From Chitinophaga agri (GTDB taxonomy: Bacteria > Bacteroidota > Bacteroidia > Chitinophagales > Chitinophagaceae), in the NCBI RefSeq assembly GCF_010093065.1, contig NZ_CP048113.1, forward strand, positions 1,364,001 through 1,428,000: DNA of 64,000 nucleotides, read 5' to 3'. This document shows, piece after piece, positions 1-7,820 of this stretch (positions are counted from its first letter, which is position 1; each line of letters opens with the position of its first letter). The position numbers were made by a program, and so were the translations under genes. A model generated the notes under the pieces. The model ran no database searches. It worked only from the letters and a program-made list of their open reading frames with translations, and was not told the DNA's origin.

Positions 1-2
1 AA

Positions 3-68
3 GAAACCTTTGTTAAACGCCTGGAAGAAGCATTCGCTGACCTGAACTGTGTTAACAGAAACGCATAA
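3..68 (+). CDS. fbaA: Class II fructose-bisphosphate aldolase, C-terminal end only (partial)
   Basis: The window opens inside a plus-strand gene whose last 21 codons read ETFVKRLEEAFADLNCVNRN-A before a TAA stop. This tail resembles the C-terminal helix of class II fructose-bisphosphate aldolases, which end in a similar RLEKAFQELN-type segment; the enzyme is a zinc-dependent glycolytic lyase. A strong terminator follows 25 bp after the stop. The next gene is accD, a neighbourhood I recall from other Bacteroidota genomes. Only a short tail is visible, so the call rests on a weak match. Confidence 0.6.
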   Translation, partial: ETFVKRLEEAFADLNCVNRNA

Positions 69-93
69 TTACCGAAGCGGGACCACACTATAG

Positions 94-126
94 ATCCTCA
101 GGAAGTACTTCCTGAGGATTTTTTTG
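94..126 (+). terminator. Rho-independent terminator after the aldolase gene
   Basis: Positions 94-119 form a perfect 26-bp palindrome with arms ATCCTCAGGAAGT and ACTTCCTGAGGAT. A run of T follows immediately, to about 126. It lies 25 bp after the aldolase stop and separates it from accD. Confidence 0.9.
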
Positions 127-220
127 TAACTGTATTTTTATTATAGGACTTATATATATATCTTTCCAATCAAATTATTGGTTGCCAGGTACTTTAATTA
201 TAATTATGCCCTAAGCATAC

Positions 221-249
221 TTTGGAAGTTAATATAATTTGTATCTTGC
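221..249 (+). promoter_or_regulatory. Candidate Bacteroidota-type promoter of accD
   Basis: A TTTG at 221-224 is followed, 17 nt later, by TATCTTGC at 242-249. This approximates the Bacteroidota pattern TTTG...TAnnTTTG but lacks one T in the -7 element. It sits 30 bp upstream of the accD start codon, and the terminator at 94-126 requires a new promoter in this gap. Confidence 0.4.
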
Positions 250-278
250 ACAACTATTTTGTAACCTAATAGCACAAT

Positions 279-1127
279 ATGTCAAGCTGGTTTAAGCGCA
301 TTAAACAAGGCATTCAAACGTCTACAAGTGAGAAGAAAGAAGCGCCGGATGGGTTGTGGCACAAATGTCCTAACTGCAAAAAAACCTCTACAGTAAAAGA
401 TCTGAAAGAGCACTTTTATGTATGCGACAAGTGTAATTACCACAATCGCATTAATTCGGCAGAGTATTTCGAGATTTTATTTGATAAAAATGAATTCGAA
501 GAGCTGTTTGGCAACATCTATCCGAAAGACTTCCTCGGATTTAAAGACCTGAAGCCTTATGGTGCAAGGCTTGTTGAAGCTCAGAAGAAATCAGGCCTTA
601 AAGACGCTATGCGTGTAGGGGTTGGTCAGGTATTGGGTAACGATCTGGTAATAGCCTGTATGGACTTCGCCTTTATCGGCGGTTCCATGGGTTCCGTGGT
701 AGGTGAGAAGATCGCCCGCTCCATCGACTACTGTATCGCACACAAAATGCCGTTAATGGTGATCTCTAAATCAGGCGGCGCCCGTATGATGGAAAGCGCC
801 TTCTCCCTGATGCAGATGGCCAAAACTTCCGCAAAACTGACACAGCTGGCAGATGCAAAACTGCCGTACATCTCCCTGATGACAGACCCGACTACTGGTG
901 GTGTAACAGCCTCCTACGCGATGCTGGGTGACCTGAACATCGCGGAGCCAAAAGCACTGATCGGTTTCGCCGGTCCGCGCGTTATTAAGGAGACTATCAA
1001 AAAAGACCTGCCGGAAGGTTTCCAGAGTGCAGAGTTCCTGCTGGAACATGGCTTCCTGGACCTGATCATCGACCGTAAGGAGATGAAACAACGCCTGGCA
1101 GTGTTACTTGAACTGTTTAAAAAATAA
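279..1127 (+). CDS. accD: Acetyl-CoA carboxylase, carboxyltransferase subunit beta
   Basis: This 282-residue protein is the beta subunit of the acetyl-CoA carboxylase carboxyltransferase. With the alpha subunit AccA it moves the carboxyl group from carboxybiotin to acetyl-CoA, giving malonyl-CoA for fatty acid synthesis in the cytoplasm. The N-terminal four-cysteine zinc ribbon is intact (C30, C33, C49, C52). The crotonase-fold core follows, with the conserved SGGARMMES segment near residues 164-172 and [17 protein letters not shown] near 202-218. Length matches the family. The gene is preceded by a terminator and a candidate promoter, so it is probably transcribed alone. No accA is visible in the window. 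Confidence 0.97.
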   Translation: MSSWFKRIKQGIQTSTSEKKEAPDGLWHKCPNCKKTSTVKDLKEHFYVCDKCNYHNRINSAEYFEILFDKNEFEELFGNIYPKDFLGFKDLKPYGARLVEAQKKSGLKDAMRVGVGQVLGNDLVIACMDFAFIGGSMGSVVGEKIARSIDYCIAHKMPLMVISKSGGARMMESAFSLMQMAKTSAKLTQLADAKLPYISLMTDPTTGGVTASYAMLGDLNIAEPKALIGFAGPRVIKETIKKDLPEGFQSAEFLLEHGFLDLIIDRKEMKQRLAVLLELFKK

Positions 1128-1139
1128 CAACAAAAGAGA

Positions 1140-1410
1140 TTAGGAATTGAGAATCAGGAATTAAGAATTGAACCCGTTTCGTCTTAATACTTGACTCTTA
1201 ATTCCTAATTTTCGTTTACGTTCATCATTTTATTAATCCCAGCAAGAATATAGGAACCAGGATTAAACAATTGTGTCGCTTCGTACAGCTCAATGCCTGA
1301 TCCTACTTCCTAATTCTTAATTATTGATCGGCTTAGGACCCCGGAACCAGATAATTGCGCCAGTTCACACAGCTCAATTCCTACATCCTACCTCCTAACG
1401 CCTAATTTTT
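1140..1410. repeat. AT-rich intergenic repeat block built on AATTCCTAAT-like words
   Basis: The gap between accD and smpB carries repeated degenerate words on both strands (AATTCCTAAT, GGAATTAAG, CTCAATTCCTA). It also holds two adjacent related segments of about 75 bp that start with GGAACCAG near 1250 and 1341. A third copy begins with AGGACCCCGGAAC at about 5464, upstream of another gene. Nothing here looks coding. It appears to be a dispersed intergenic repeat family. Confidence 0.6.
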
Positions 1411-1415
1411 TTCCC

Positions 1416-1853
1416 ATGGCAGAACTCAAGAACAGATCGGCATATTTCGAGTACGCAATAGAGGATAAGTATATCGCCGGCATGGTGCTGACAGGTACGG
1501 AGATCAAATCTATCCGTGGCAGTCGCGTGAGCTTTAACGATTCATTCTGCTATTTTAACAAAGGAGAATTGTTTGTCAGAAGCCTGCATATCGCCGAGTA
1601 TTCACACGGCACCTATGCTAATCATGATCCCCTTCGTGAACGTAAGTTACTGCTAACCAAGCGGGAACTCAGAAAACTTGAGAACAAGATCAAGGAAAGA
1701 GGCTATAGCATCATTCCATTGCGCATCTTTATTACCGACAAAAGCCTGGCTAAGATCGAGATCGGCCTGGGTAAAGGTAAAAAGCTGCACGACAAACGTG
1801 AAAGCATCAAGCAACGTGAAACGGACCGGGAGATCAGAAGATTCCTGAAATAA
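1416..1853 (+). CDS. smpB: SsrA-binding protein SmpB
   Basis: A 145-residue protein that binds tmRNA and delivers it to stalled ribosomes for trans-translation. The sequence is typical throughout: the N-terminal NRSAYFEYAIEDKYIAGMVLTGTEIKSIR block, the SFNDSFCYF and LHIAEYSHGTYANHDPLRERKLLL segments of the beta-barrel, and a basic C-terminal tail (GKGKKLHDKRESIKQRETDREIRRFLK) that enters the decoding centre. Length is as usual for the family. The next gene starts 21 bp downstream on the same strand and may be co-transcribed. The tmRNA gene itself is not in this window. Confidence 0.97.
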   Translation: MAELKNRSAYFEYAIEDKYIAGMVLTGTEIKSIRGSRVSFNDSFCYFNKGELFVRSLHIAEYSHGTYANHDPLRERKLLLTKRELRKLENKIKERGYSIIPLRIFITDKSLAKIEIGLGKGKKLHDKRESIKQRETDREIRRFLK

Positions 1854-1874
1854 GAAAAATCCATTATCGAGCAT

Positions 1875-3011
1875 ATGCGAAACCGTTTCTGGTGGCTGAT
1901 AGCACCTATCCTATTTATCCTCTCCTGTAAATCAGGCGAAAAGTCGTACAACAAGGGACGATACGACGAAGCTGTTACATTATTTGTAAAGAAACTGCAA
2001 AAGAAACCTGCAAGTACTACTTCCCTGCAACTGCTTCCTGACGCTTACGCTCAGGCAAAACGGATGCATGAAGATAAAGTAACCGGGTACCTTTCTTCCA
2101 ATGATCCACTGAAGTGGGAATACGTACGCAATGAATACCGTAGCCTGCAGCGCCTGTATGATGCGATACACGCCTCCCCTGCAGCATTGGCCATTGTCAC
2201 TCCTAAAGATTATCGCAATGCCATCACCGGCGCCCAGGAAAACGCCGCCCAGGTCAGATATGACCGTGGCGCTGAACTGCTGGACCAGGGTGATAAGGCG
2301 GCTGCCCGACAGGCATACGATGAGTTTCAGGCAGCCCTGGCACTCATCCCGAACTACCGTAATGCAGCACAGCTCAGAGAAGCAGCCTTCCAGAAAGGGC
2401 TTGTTAATGTAGTGATCCGACAGATAGATGTCCGCTCTCCCTACTATCAGTTCAGCGCTGACCAGTTCAGAGATGTTCTGATAAAAAACCTTCAGCAGCG
2501 AAACATCAACCGCTTCGTACAGTTCACCGACGAACGTATCGCCAAAGCGAACCGGATACAGCCTGACCAATACCTGGAAATGCGCTTCTATGACTTTGTT
2601 GTCGGACAAACATACGTAGACCGCTCCGAGAGAGAGGTATCCAAGGAGATCGTTGTCTCTTCGGTAAAAGACAGTACCGGTAAAGAAACCATCAAACGTT
2701 ACGCTACCGTAAAGGCAAAGGTATATGTCAATAAAGCCACCGTTATTTCCAAAGGTGTGCTCGACTACCAGCTGCTCGATGTCGTATCCGGTAATATCAT
2801 CCGTACCGACAGACTACCTGGTAGCTATACCTGGTTTAACCAGTGGGGCTATTACAAAGGTGATGAACGTGCCCTGAGTGATCAGGATAAAGCGCTGATG
2901 GGAGGTGACGATATCCCGCCTCCGCCTCCTCAGGAACTGTTCTTGCAGTTCACCAAACCTATCTACGATCAGATGACCAGTGAAATGCAGCAGTTATATA
3001 ATAACATGTAA
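1875..3011 (+). CDS. Lipoprotein with N-terminal TPR-like segment, function unknown
   Basis: A 378-residue predicted lipoprotein. The signal peptide ends in ILSC with the lipidated cysteine at residue 18. The next part (YNKGRYDEAVTLFVKKLQKKP) looks like a tetratricopeptide helix pair, and another TPR-like helix pair appears near 130-170 (GAELLDQGDKAAARQAYDEFQAALALIPN). The C-terminal half has alternating strand-like segments and a PPPPP stretch near residue 350. I do not recognise a named family. It starts 21 bp after smpB and ends at a strong hairpin, so it is probably the second gene of that transcript. A role in the cell envelope is inferred only from the lipobox. Confidence 0.8.
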   Translation: MRNRFWWLIAPILFILSCKSGEKSYNKGRYDEAVTLFVKKLQKKPASTTSLQLLPDAYAQAKRMHEDKVTGYLSSNDPLKWEYVRNEYRSLQRLYDAIHASPAALAIVTPKDYRNAITGAQENAAQVRYDRGAELLDQGDKAAARQAYDEFQAALALIPNYRNAAQLREAAFQKGLVNVVIRQIDVRSPYYQFSADQFRDVLIKNLQQRNINRFVQFTDERIAKANRIQPDQYLEMRFYDFVVGQTYVDRSEREVSKEIVVSSVKDSTGKETIKRYATVKAKVYVNKATVISKGVLDYQLLDVVSGNIIRTDRLPGSYTWFNQWGYYKGDERALSDQDKALMGGDDIPPPPPQELFLQFTKPIYDQMTSEMQQLYNNM

Positions 3012-3030
3012 TATTCTGGTTTATCGTCTT

Positions 3031-3074
3031 ATAAAAATAATGGGTCCGCCACATGGCGGACCCGTTATTTTTAT
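3031..3074. terminator. Bidirectional terminator hairpin
   Basis: A near-perfect hairpin with stem GGGTCCGCC/GGCGGACCC is extended by AT-rich arms (ATAAAAATAA and TTATTTTTAT), giving T-runs on both strands. It lies between two convergent genes and can serve both. Confidence 0.9.
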
Positions 3075-3088
3075 AAAACGATGTCTTC

Positions 3089-3508
3089 CTAACCTTTCCG
3101 CCTAAGAAGGTATTGCAATGCGCCTGTAGACCATAGTGCCCAGAGGATCAATACTGGCTGGAAAAATAAACGGATCAGCCGCGCCTGATCTGTATCCAGT
3201 CCAAACGCATCACGGTGTTCCGTATACTGCGCAATATTACCCGGAAAAACAGCGACATAAAATAATGCCAGTACAATTCCGACCAATACCTTTTGTTTCG
3301 CCCACCACACCATACTGAGACCTAACACCAGCTCTGCTACACCTGACAGTAAAACAACCATATCTTTACCAATGGGTACCCAGTCAGGCACCTGCGCCTG
3401 AAATTCCGCCCGCTGAAAGGTAAAATGTCCGATGGCTGCCATTATCATAAACAACCCCAGGATGACCCTGAAAACATTCTGAAGCTTACTTGTAGTAATA
3501 GATTGCAT
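3089..3508 (-). CDS. DoxX-like integral membrane protein
   Basis: A small membrane protein with four hydrophobic segments, including FRVILGLFMIMAAIGHF, DMVVLLSGVAELVLGLSMVWW, VLVGIVLALFYVAVFPGNIAQY and LFFQPVLILWALW. The GHF motif after the first helix and FPGNIAQY after the third are typical of DoxX/DoxD-like four-helix proteins. I chose the ATG at 3508 (MQSITTSKLQ), giving 139 residues, because the longer in-frame reading to 3562 adds residues unlike the family. Its substrate is unknown. It converges on the preceding lipoprotein across a shared terminator. Confidence 0.85.
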   Translation of the reverse strand: MQSITTSKLQNVFRVILGLFMIMAAIGHFTFQRAEFQAQVPDWVPIGKDMVVLLSGVAELVLGLSMVWWAKQKVLVGIVLALFYVAVFPGNIAQYTEHRDAFGLDTDQARLIRLFFQPVLILWALWSTGALQYLLRRKG

Positions 3509-3751
3509 GTCTGCTATTTGAAAATTAATAAATGATATACCTGCTATAAAGTTATACAACATTCACACCAGCAGCCAGCCTGATTGCCATCCGGCTTCGT
3601 TACGGACCGGCTGGGACCCAGCGGCCAGTAGATACTAATTAATAACATTAGCTGTAAGTACTGTCCTATACCATCTGATCTAAACAACTTCTCTCACCTT
3701 AACTAATTGATTAACAAAAACATAATAAATCAGCATACTGATATGTTAAAA

Positions 3752-3770
3752 TTTTGTATATATTTGCGCC
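3752..3770 (+). promoter_or_regulatory. Promoter core with TAnnTTTG -7 box
   Basis: The -7 element TATATTTG is at 3759-3766, inside TTTTGTATATATTTGCGCC (3752-3770), and lies 42 bp upstream of the next start codon. The same 19 bases occur on the minus strand at 30484-30502, upstream of another gene, which supports a real promoter element. No clear -33 TTG is visible at the usual spacing. Confidence 0.6.
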
Positions 3771-3808
3771 GGCATTCCAGAACGGAGCCTGATCAAACCA
3801 TATAACCT

Positions 3809-4303
3809 ATGAAAAAACTTGTACTGTACTTATTTACCATCGCAGCTTTTGCCATTTCCTGCACAAAGGAAGAAAAAGGAGACCCAGTTACACCTGCCAT
3901 CAATACCGGCACTTATACTATTGAGGGCAAGACCTACACAGCAGACTACACCTATTGGACTGGCAGAGACGGACTGGTTATCACCAACCTCCCGCAGGCG
4001 CCTGAGTATATCGAGAACTCCGTGCAGATCTCTGTAGACAGCCTGCATTTATCCGAGACCTTTACATACATGGGACGCAGCAATATCAACTACGATAAAA
4101 CCAAAAACTTCTTCGGCTCTTATGTAAAATATACGCCAAGTGGTATCTACGGTGAAGGACGTGAGATCACCGGCGTTACAGCAGGTACACTGAATGTCAC
4201 CAGGGAGAAAGAGGTTTTCACTATTAAGTTCAATATGACAGTCGCTGGCAAGCAGATCGAAGGAACTTACGTAGGAAAGGTAGAAGGCAAGAAATGGTAT
4301 TAA
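3809..4303 (+). CDS. Small lipoprotein, function unknown
   Basis: A 164-residue predicted lipoprotein. The signal peptide MKKLVLYLFTIAAFAISC gives a lipidated cysteine at residue 18, followed by the polar TKEEKGDP linker common in Bacteroidota surface lipoproteins. The remainder is rich in Thr, Tyr and Gly and looks all-beta. I do not recognise a domain. It has its own upstream promoter core and a strong downstream hairpin, so it is probably monocistronic. Confidence 0.8.
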   Translation: MKKLVLYLFTIAAFAISCTKEEKGDPVTPAINTGTYTIEGKTYTADYTYWTGRDGLVITNLPQAPEYIENSVQISVDSLHLSETFTYMGRSNINYDKTKNFFGSYVKYTPSGIYGEGREITGVTAGTLNVTREKEVFTIKFNMTVAGKQIEGTYVGKVEGKKWY

Positions 4304-4314
4304 TATCACATTTT

Positions 4315-4359
4315 ACTATAACAGGAAAGGGAAGCAGTGCTTCCCTTTCCTGTTATAGT
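4315..4359 (+). terminator. Long hairpin downstream of the lipoprotein gene
   Basis: A perfect stem of about 20 bp (ACTATAACAGGAAAGGGAAG paired with its complement) closes on a short loop just 11 bp after the stop codon. There is no T-run on the plus strand, so termination or mRNA 3'-end protection is inferred from position and stem strength. Confidence 0.6.
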
Positions 4360-4571
4360 AATGTCTTAGCTGTCCCACATACACAAAGTCCACCAGCAGG
4401 CCCACTCACCCCTTAACTTTCTGAGGGCTATCAATCTCCCGCCCCAGTTACTTCCCGGCTGTAATGATACCATGTATATAAGACCGATAGTATTATTGCT
4501 TATAAAAACAGGTGGTGTCAGTTCGTAAACGGAGGTTGACCATTTGTACTAAATCAATAACTGCTCAGTCC

Positions 4572-5216
4572 CTAGTAATTCTTGATAAACGCAAACTGTA
4601 CTTTCCTGTACTGCGGCTTATCTACCTGGACCTTCAATTTCTTAAATGATTCCATAGGCCCCTTTGTTACAAAGAGGTTCACCAGCCATGCCGGCAAACT
4701 ACCACCCGGATTTGCCTCCAGGGTATACTCAATATTGACCATGTTAGGCCCCGCCGGTGTGATGATCCATTTACCGGAAGACTGTGTTACACGTACAATA
4801 CCATCCTTTGCAGGCATATAATCAGGTACTACCGGCCCGTCGATCGTTACGACTTTGGTACGCGGGTCCTGGCTGGCAGTCAGGTGACAGATAAAGTCCC
4901 TGTTGCTGAGCGGCCATGGAAGTCCCACCTCAGAATAGTAATACACTTCAGCAGGAGAAACCTGCTTCAGGAGGGTACTTGACTTAGTAGCATACAGCCA
5001 CTCTCCTGCAGTATTGACATCCATTATGACAGCGGTAAACTCAGTAAGTGTAGCTGGCAATGAGCATTTAACCTTGATGCCCTTGTAGTCAGAGTTCTCT
5101 ATGGTCTTGGTATAGATCTGTATACCATCTTTATTATGCTTGAGTGTCCAGTTGGTCTGCGCATAGCTCATTAAACTGAAAAGCATTGCCAGGCCAGTGA
5201 TCAGAAAGTTCTTCAT
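4572..5216 (-). CDS. Secreted START-domain protein
   Basis: A 214-residue protein with an N-terminal signal peptide (MKNFLITGLAMLFSLMSYAQ) and a START/Bet v1-type lipid-binding fold. The family signatures seen are WTLKHNKDGIQIYTKTIENSDYKGIKVKCSLPATLTEF, the central YYYSEVGLPWPLSNRDFICHL, and a C-terminal helix region GGSLPAWLVNLFVTKGPMESFKKLK. Proteins of this type occur widely in Bacteroidota and probably bind a hydrophobic ligand in the periplasm; the ligand is unknown. A TAnnTTTG box lies 27 bp upstream. No partner gene is adjacent on the same transcript. Confidence 0.85.
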   Translation of the reverse strand: MKNFLITGLAMLFSLMSYAQTNWTLKHNKDGIQIYTKTIENSDYKGIKVKCSLPATLTEFTAVIMDVNTAGEWLYATKSSTLLKQVSPAEVYYYSEVGLPWPLSNRDFICHLTASQDPRTKVVTIDGPVVPDYMPAKDGIVRVTQSSGKWIITPAGPNMVNIEYTLEANPGGSLPAWLVNLFVTKGPMESFKKLKVQVDKPQYRKVQFAFIKNY

Positions 5217-5242
5217 GTTCGTCTATAGGTTGAAATCCGACA

Positions 5243-5250
5243 CAAAACTA
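5243..5250 (-). promoter_or_regulatory. -7 box (TAGTTTTG) of the START-domain gene
   Basis: On the minus strand 5250-5243 reads TAGTTTTG, matching TAnnTTTG, 27 bp upstream of the start codon at 5216. No clear -33 TTG is seen at 17-20 nt. Confidence 0.45.
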
Positions 5251-5413
5251 CGAACTATAACGGGAATATCTAAAAGTGACCGGATAATGTACTAAAAACG
5301 GACATTTTGGTCCTTTCTTAAAATCCTAACCGGCTGAATGCAAGCATATTAATATGCCGGCACTTACTTATCGGCAGAATTGATATTCCGCTCATATCTG
5401 AAAGCACAATAAC

Positions 5414-5442
5414 AAAACGTCCGTCGTAGAGACGGACGTTTT
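5414..5442 (-). terminator. Terminator downstream of the flavin oxidoreductase gene
   Basis: The stem AACGTCCGTC/GACGGACGTT with a 5-nt loop is flanked by A and T runs and works on both strands. It lies about 95 bp beyond the end of the minus-strand gene at 5537. The rest of the 5217-5536 gap holds the promoter box above and one copy of the AATTCCTAAT-type intergenic repeat. Confidence 0.85.
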
Positions 5443-5463
5443 TATTCAGATGCATCAAAGACA

Positions 5464-5527
5464 CAGGACCCCGGAACTACCTAATTACCTCAGTTCACAC
5501 AACACAATTCCTAATTCCCAATCCTGA
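5464..5527. repeat. Second locus of the AATTCCTAAT-type intergenic repeat
   Basis: This segment starts AGGACCCCGGAAC and runs through CAGTTCACACA and CAATTCCTAATTCC. It closely parallels 1335-1407 (AGGACCCCGGAAC, CAGTTCACACA, CAATTCCTAC). It lies in non-coding DNA immediately after a gene end. Confidence 0.65.
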
Positions 5528-5536
5528 TCTATTGCA

Positions 5537-6559
5537 TTATGCGTTTACCAATGGCTTGACCTTCTTACCGATCAGCTCAATGGATTGCATCAGTTTGTCA
5601 TGTGATACTTCAGCGGAATCCATCTGAAAGGTCAGTCTGGATATGCCTCCCAATGCATTTGCGTGCCGCAGGATCTTTTCTGCTACCTCTTCCGCACTTC
5701 CAACCAGCAATGCACCTGTTGGACCTGCCTGTGCCAGGAAATGGTCTTTGGTCGTCGGAGGCCATCCTCTTTCCTTTCCGATCTTGGTCATGCTGGCGGC
5801 ATAACCCGGATAGAAATCGTTAAAGGCTTCTTCAGTAGTATTGCCTACATATCCCAGCGAATGGAGTCCGACTGTCAGTTGCTCCGGCGCATGCCCTGCT
5901 CTTCTTCCGGCTTCACGGTACAGGTCTATCAGCGGACGGAAACGATGGGTCTCTCCTCCGATAATGGCCACCATCAATGGTAAGCCGAGGGTACCTGCGC
6001 GCACGAACGATTGCGGCGTACCACCTACTCCCAGCCATATAGGCAGTTTTTCCTGTAACGGACGGGGGTAAACAGGCTGGTTCTTCATGGCTGGTCTGAA
6101 CTTACCTGACCAGGTCACAAATTCCTTATCGCGTATTTCGAGGAGCAGGTCCAGTTTTTCGGAGAACAGTGCATCGTAGTCATCCAGCTTATACCCGAAC
6201 AACGGGAATGCATCGGTAAAAGAACCACGGCCTACGACCATTTCCGCACGACCATCAGAGATCAGGTCGAGTGTAGCAAAGTTCTGAAAGGCACGGACAG
6301 GGTCCATGGAACTCAGCACCGTAACGGCACTCGCCAGCTTGATCTTTTTGGTACGCGACGCAGCGGCTGCCAGTATATGTGTAGGCGCTGAATCGAGGAA
6401 GCCCTTGCGGTGATGCTCTCCTATACCAAAAACATCCAGGTCCGAGCGGTCGGCATGTTCCATTCGCTCAAGCAACTGGAACATAGCGTCCCTGTCGTTG
6501 AGTGCAGCAGCTGCATTATCACTGAACCTGGCCGCAAAACTATCTATTCCTATTTCCAT
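5537..6559 (-). CDS. LLM-class flavin-dependent oxidoreductase
   Basis: A 340-residue luciferase-like monooxygenase-fold enzyme, predicted cytoplasmic. Typical features are the start MEIGIDSFAARF, the GIGEHH motif near residue 46, ASAVTVLSSMDPVRAFQNFATLDLISDGRAEMVVGRGSF (residues ~97-135), and IWLGVGGTPQSFVRAGTLGLPLM (~174-196). These enzymes use reduced flavin to oxidise small organic substrates, but the substrate cannot be told from sequence. It lies 35 bp downstream of the YceI gene on the same strand, so the two probably form one transcript, ended by the hairpin at 5414-5442. Confidence 0.93.
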   Translation of the reverse strand: MEIGIDSFAARFSDNAAAALNDRDAMFQLLERMEHADRSDLDVFGIGEHHRKGFLDSAPTHILAAAASRTKKIKLASAVTVLSSMDPVRAFQNFATLDLISDGRAEMVVGRGSFTDAFPLFGYKLDDYDALFSEKLDLLLEIRDKEFVTWSGKFRPAMKNQPVYPRPLQEKLPIWLGVGGTPQSFVRAGTLGLPLMVAIIGGETHRFRPLIDLYREAGRRAGHAPEQLTVGLHSLGYVGNTTEEAFNDFYPGYAASMTKIGKERGWPPTTKDHFLAQAGPTGALLVGSAEEVAEKILRHANALGGISRLTFQMDSAEVSHDKLMQSIELIGKKVKPLVNA

Positions 6560-6594
6560 ATATTAATAAAGGTTTGCTGTTTAGTGGCAGCTGG

Positions 6595-7137
6595 TTACGC
6601 CAGTACAGGCGCTGTTTCCTTTACCAGCTGTACTTCCATCAGCAGTTTAACCTCGTCGCTCAGTACGATGCTACCTGCTTCAGTTGCTGCATTCCAACGC
6701 AGACCATAGTCTGCACGGTGCAGGTGTCCTTTGATAGAGAAGCCATCTTTCTCCTGTCCGTACGGATCTGTTACAACACCATGGCGTTCTACATCCAGCT
6801 CGATGCTATGTGTATGACCTTTGATAGTCAGCTCACCGATCAGCTTATAATGCTCGTCTGTTACTTTTTTGATCTTCTTAGATACAAAAGAGATCTTCGG
6901 GAAGTTGGCGCTGTCGAAGAAATCAGCTCCGATCAGGTGTTCATCTCTCTGTTTGTTCTTGGTGGTGATGCTGGCAGTGGCAGCTTCGAATGTGATCGTC
7001 GCATCATGAAAATCCGCGCTCTCCGTCTTAACACTTCCTGTAAACTCTGTAAAGTAGCCACTTACGTTCGTAATCATCAGGTGTTTTACTTTGAAACCAA
7101 TTTCGCTATGTGCGTCGTCAATCTTCCAATGTGTCAT
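6595..7137 (-). CDS. YceI family protein
   Basis: A 180-residue YceI/lipocalin-like beta-barrel protein that begins directly with MTHWKIDDAHSEIGFKVKHLMITNVSGYFTEF, the family N-terminus, with no signal peptide. Further family segments are GADFFDSANFPKISFVSKKI and GELTIKGHTHSIELDVE. Some members bind polyisoprenoid lipids, and cytoplasmic members are often near stress or detoxification genes. It is the first gene of a probable two-gene unit with the flavin oxidoreductase. Ligand and exact role are unknown. Confidence 0.93.
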   Translation of the reverse strand: MTHWKIDDAHSEIGFKVKHLMITNVSGYFTEFTGSVKTESADFHDATITFEAATASITTKNKQRDEHLIGADFFDSANFPKISFVSKKIKKVTDEHYKLIGELTIKGHTHSIELDVERHGVVTDPYGQEKDGFSIKGHLHRADYGLRWNAATEAGSIVLSDEVKLLMEVQLVKETAPVLA

Positions 7138-7275
7138 AAACTAAATCTTTTAGGCATTGTTTAATGACGTAAAAATAATACACATTGTTATTTTAATGGA
7201 TGGATAGTTTACGGATATTGGTGCACAAATTTCATTATTTCATTAAATAAATGTTAAAGTGCCTCAGGTGGATAC

Positions 7276-7307
7276 ATAAAAATAGGGCTACCCGTAACGG
7301 ATAGCCC
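7276..7307 (-). terminator. Terminator downstream of rnhA
   Basis: On the minus strand GGGCTATCCG-TTA-CGGGTAGCCC (7307-7285) forms a 10-bp stem followed by TATTTTTATG. It lies 25 bp after the rnhA stop. Confidence 0.88.
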
Positions 7308-7331
7308 CTGCTATTCAAAAACAATTCAGTT

Positions 7332-7787
7332 TTACGCTTCTTCGAAACCGACATCTTCCAGCCAGTTCCTGCTGTCCGCAGCCTGTGTGGCCAGTTCATC
7401 ACAACGATTATTCATAGGGTTAGTGGAGTGGCCCTTTACCCAGTTGAATTTTACGTGGTGCTTTTTGAATGCCGGTATAAAACGCTGCCAGAGGTCTTTG
7501 TTCTTTTTGTCTTTAAAACCGGTCTTTACCCAGCCCCATAGCCAGCCCTTTTCGACACTGTTGACCACGTACTGACTGTCCGTAAAGATCTTTACCTGCA
7601 ATCCGTCTCTCTTCAGTGCTTCGAGGGCCACGATAACGGCCATCAGCTCCATGCGGTTATTCGTCGTAAGCCGGTATCCCTGTGATAATTCCTTGCGGAC
7701 GCTGTTCCACATCAGGATAACACCATAGCCACCAGGACCTGGATTACCGCGGGAAGAGCCATCCGTGTAAATAATAACTTCTGACAT
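7332..7787 (-). CDS. rnhA: Ribonuclease HI
   Basis: RNase HI cuts the RNA strand of RNA-DNA hybrids and helps remove primers and R-loops. Starting at the ATG at 7787 (MSEVIIYTDGSSRGNPGPGGYG) the protein has 151 residues. The four metal-binding acidic residues are present (D9, E47 in NNRMEL, D70 in FTDSQYV, D130 in NRCDELA), as is the KGHSTNPMNNRCDELA segment with its conserved histidine. An upstream in-frame ATG would add only MPA. It follows the carboxyltransferase gene by 33 bp from this start and ends at a strong terminator, so the two are probably co-transcribed. Confidence 0.96.
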   Translation of the reverse strand: MSEVIIYTDGSSRGNPGPGGYGVILMWNSVRKELSQGYRLTTNNRMELMAVIVALEALKRDGLQVKIFTDSQYVVNSVEKGWLWGWVKTGFKDKKNKDLWQRFIPAFKKHHVKFNWVKGHSTNPMNNRCDELATQAADSRNWLEDVGFEEA

Positions 7788-7820
7788 AGCGGGCAAAGAT
7801 AAGGATTAAGCGCTATGCTT

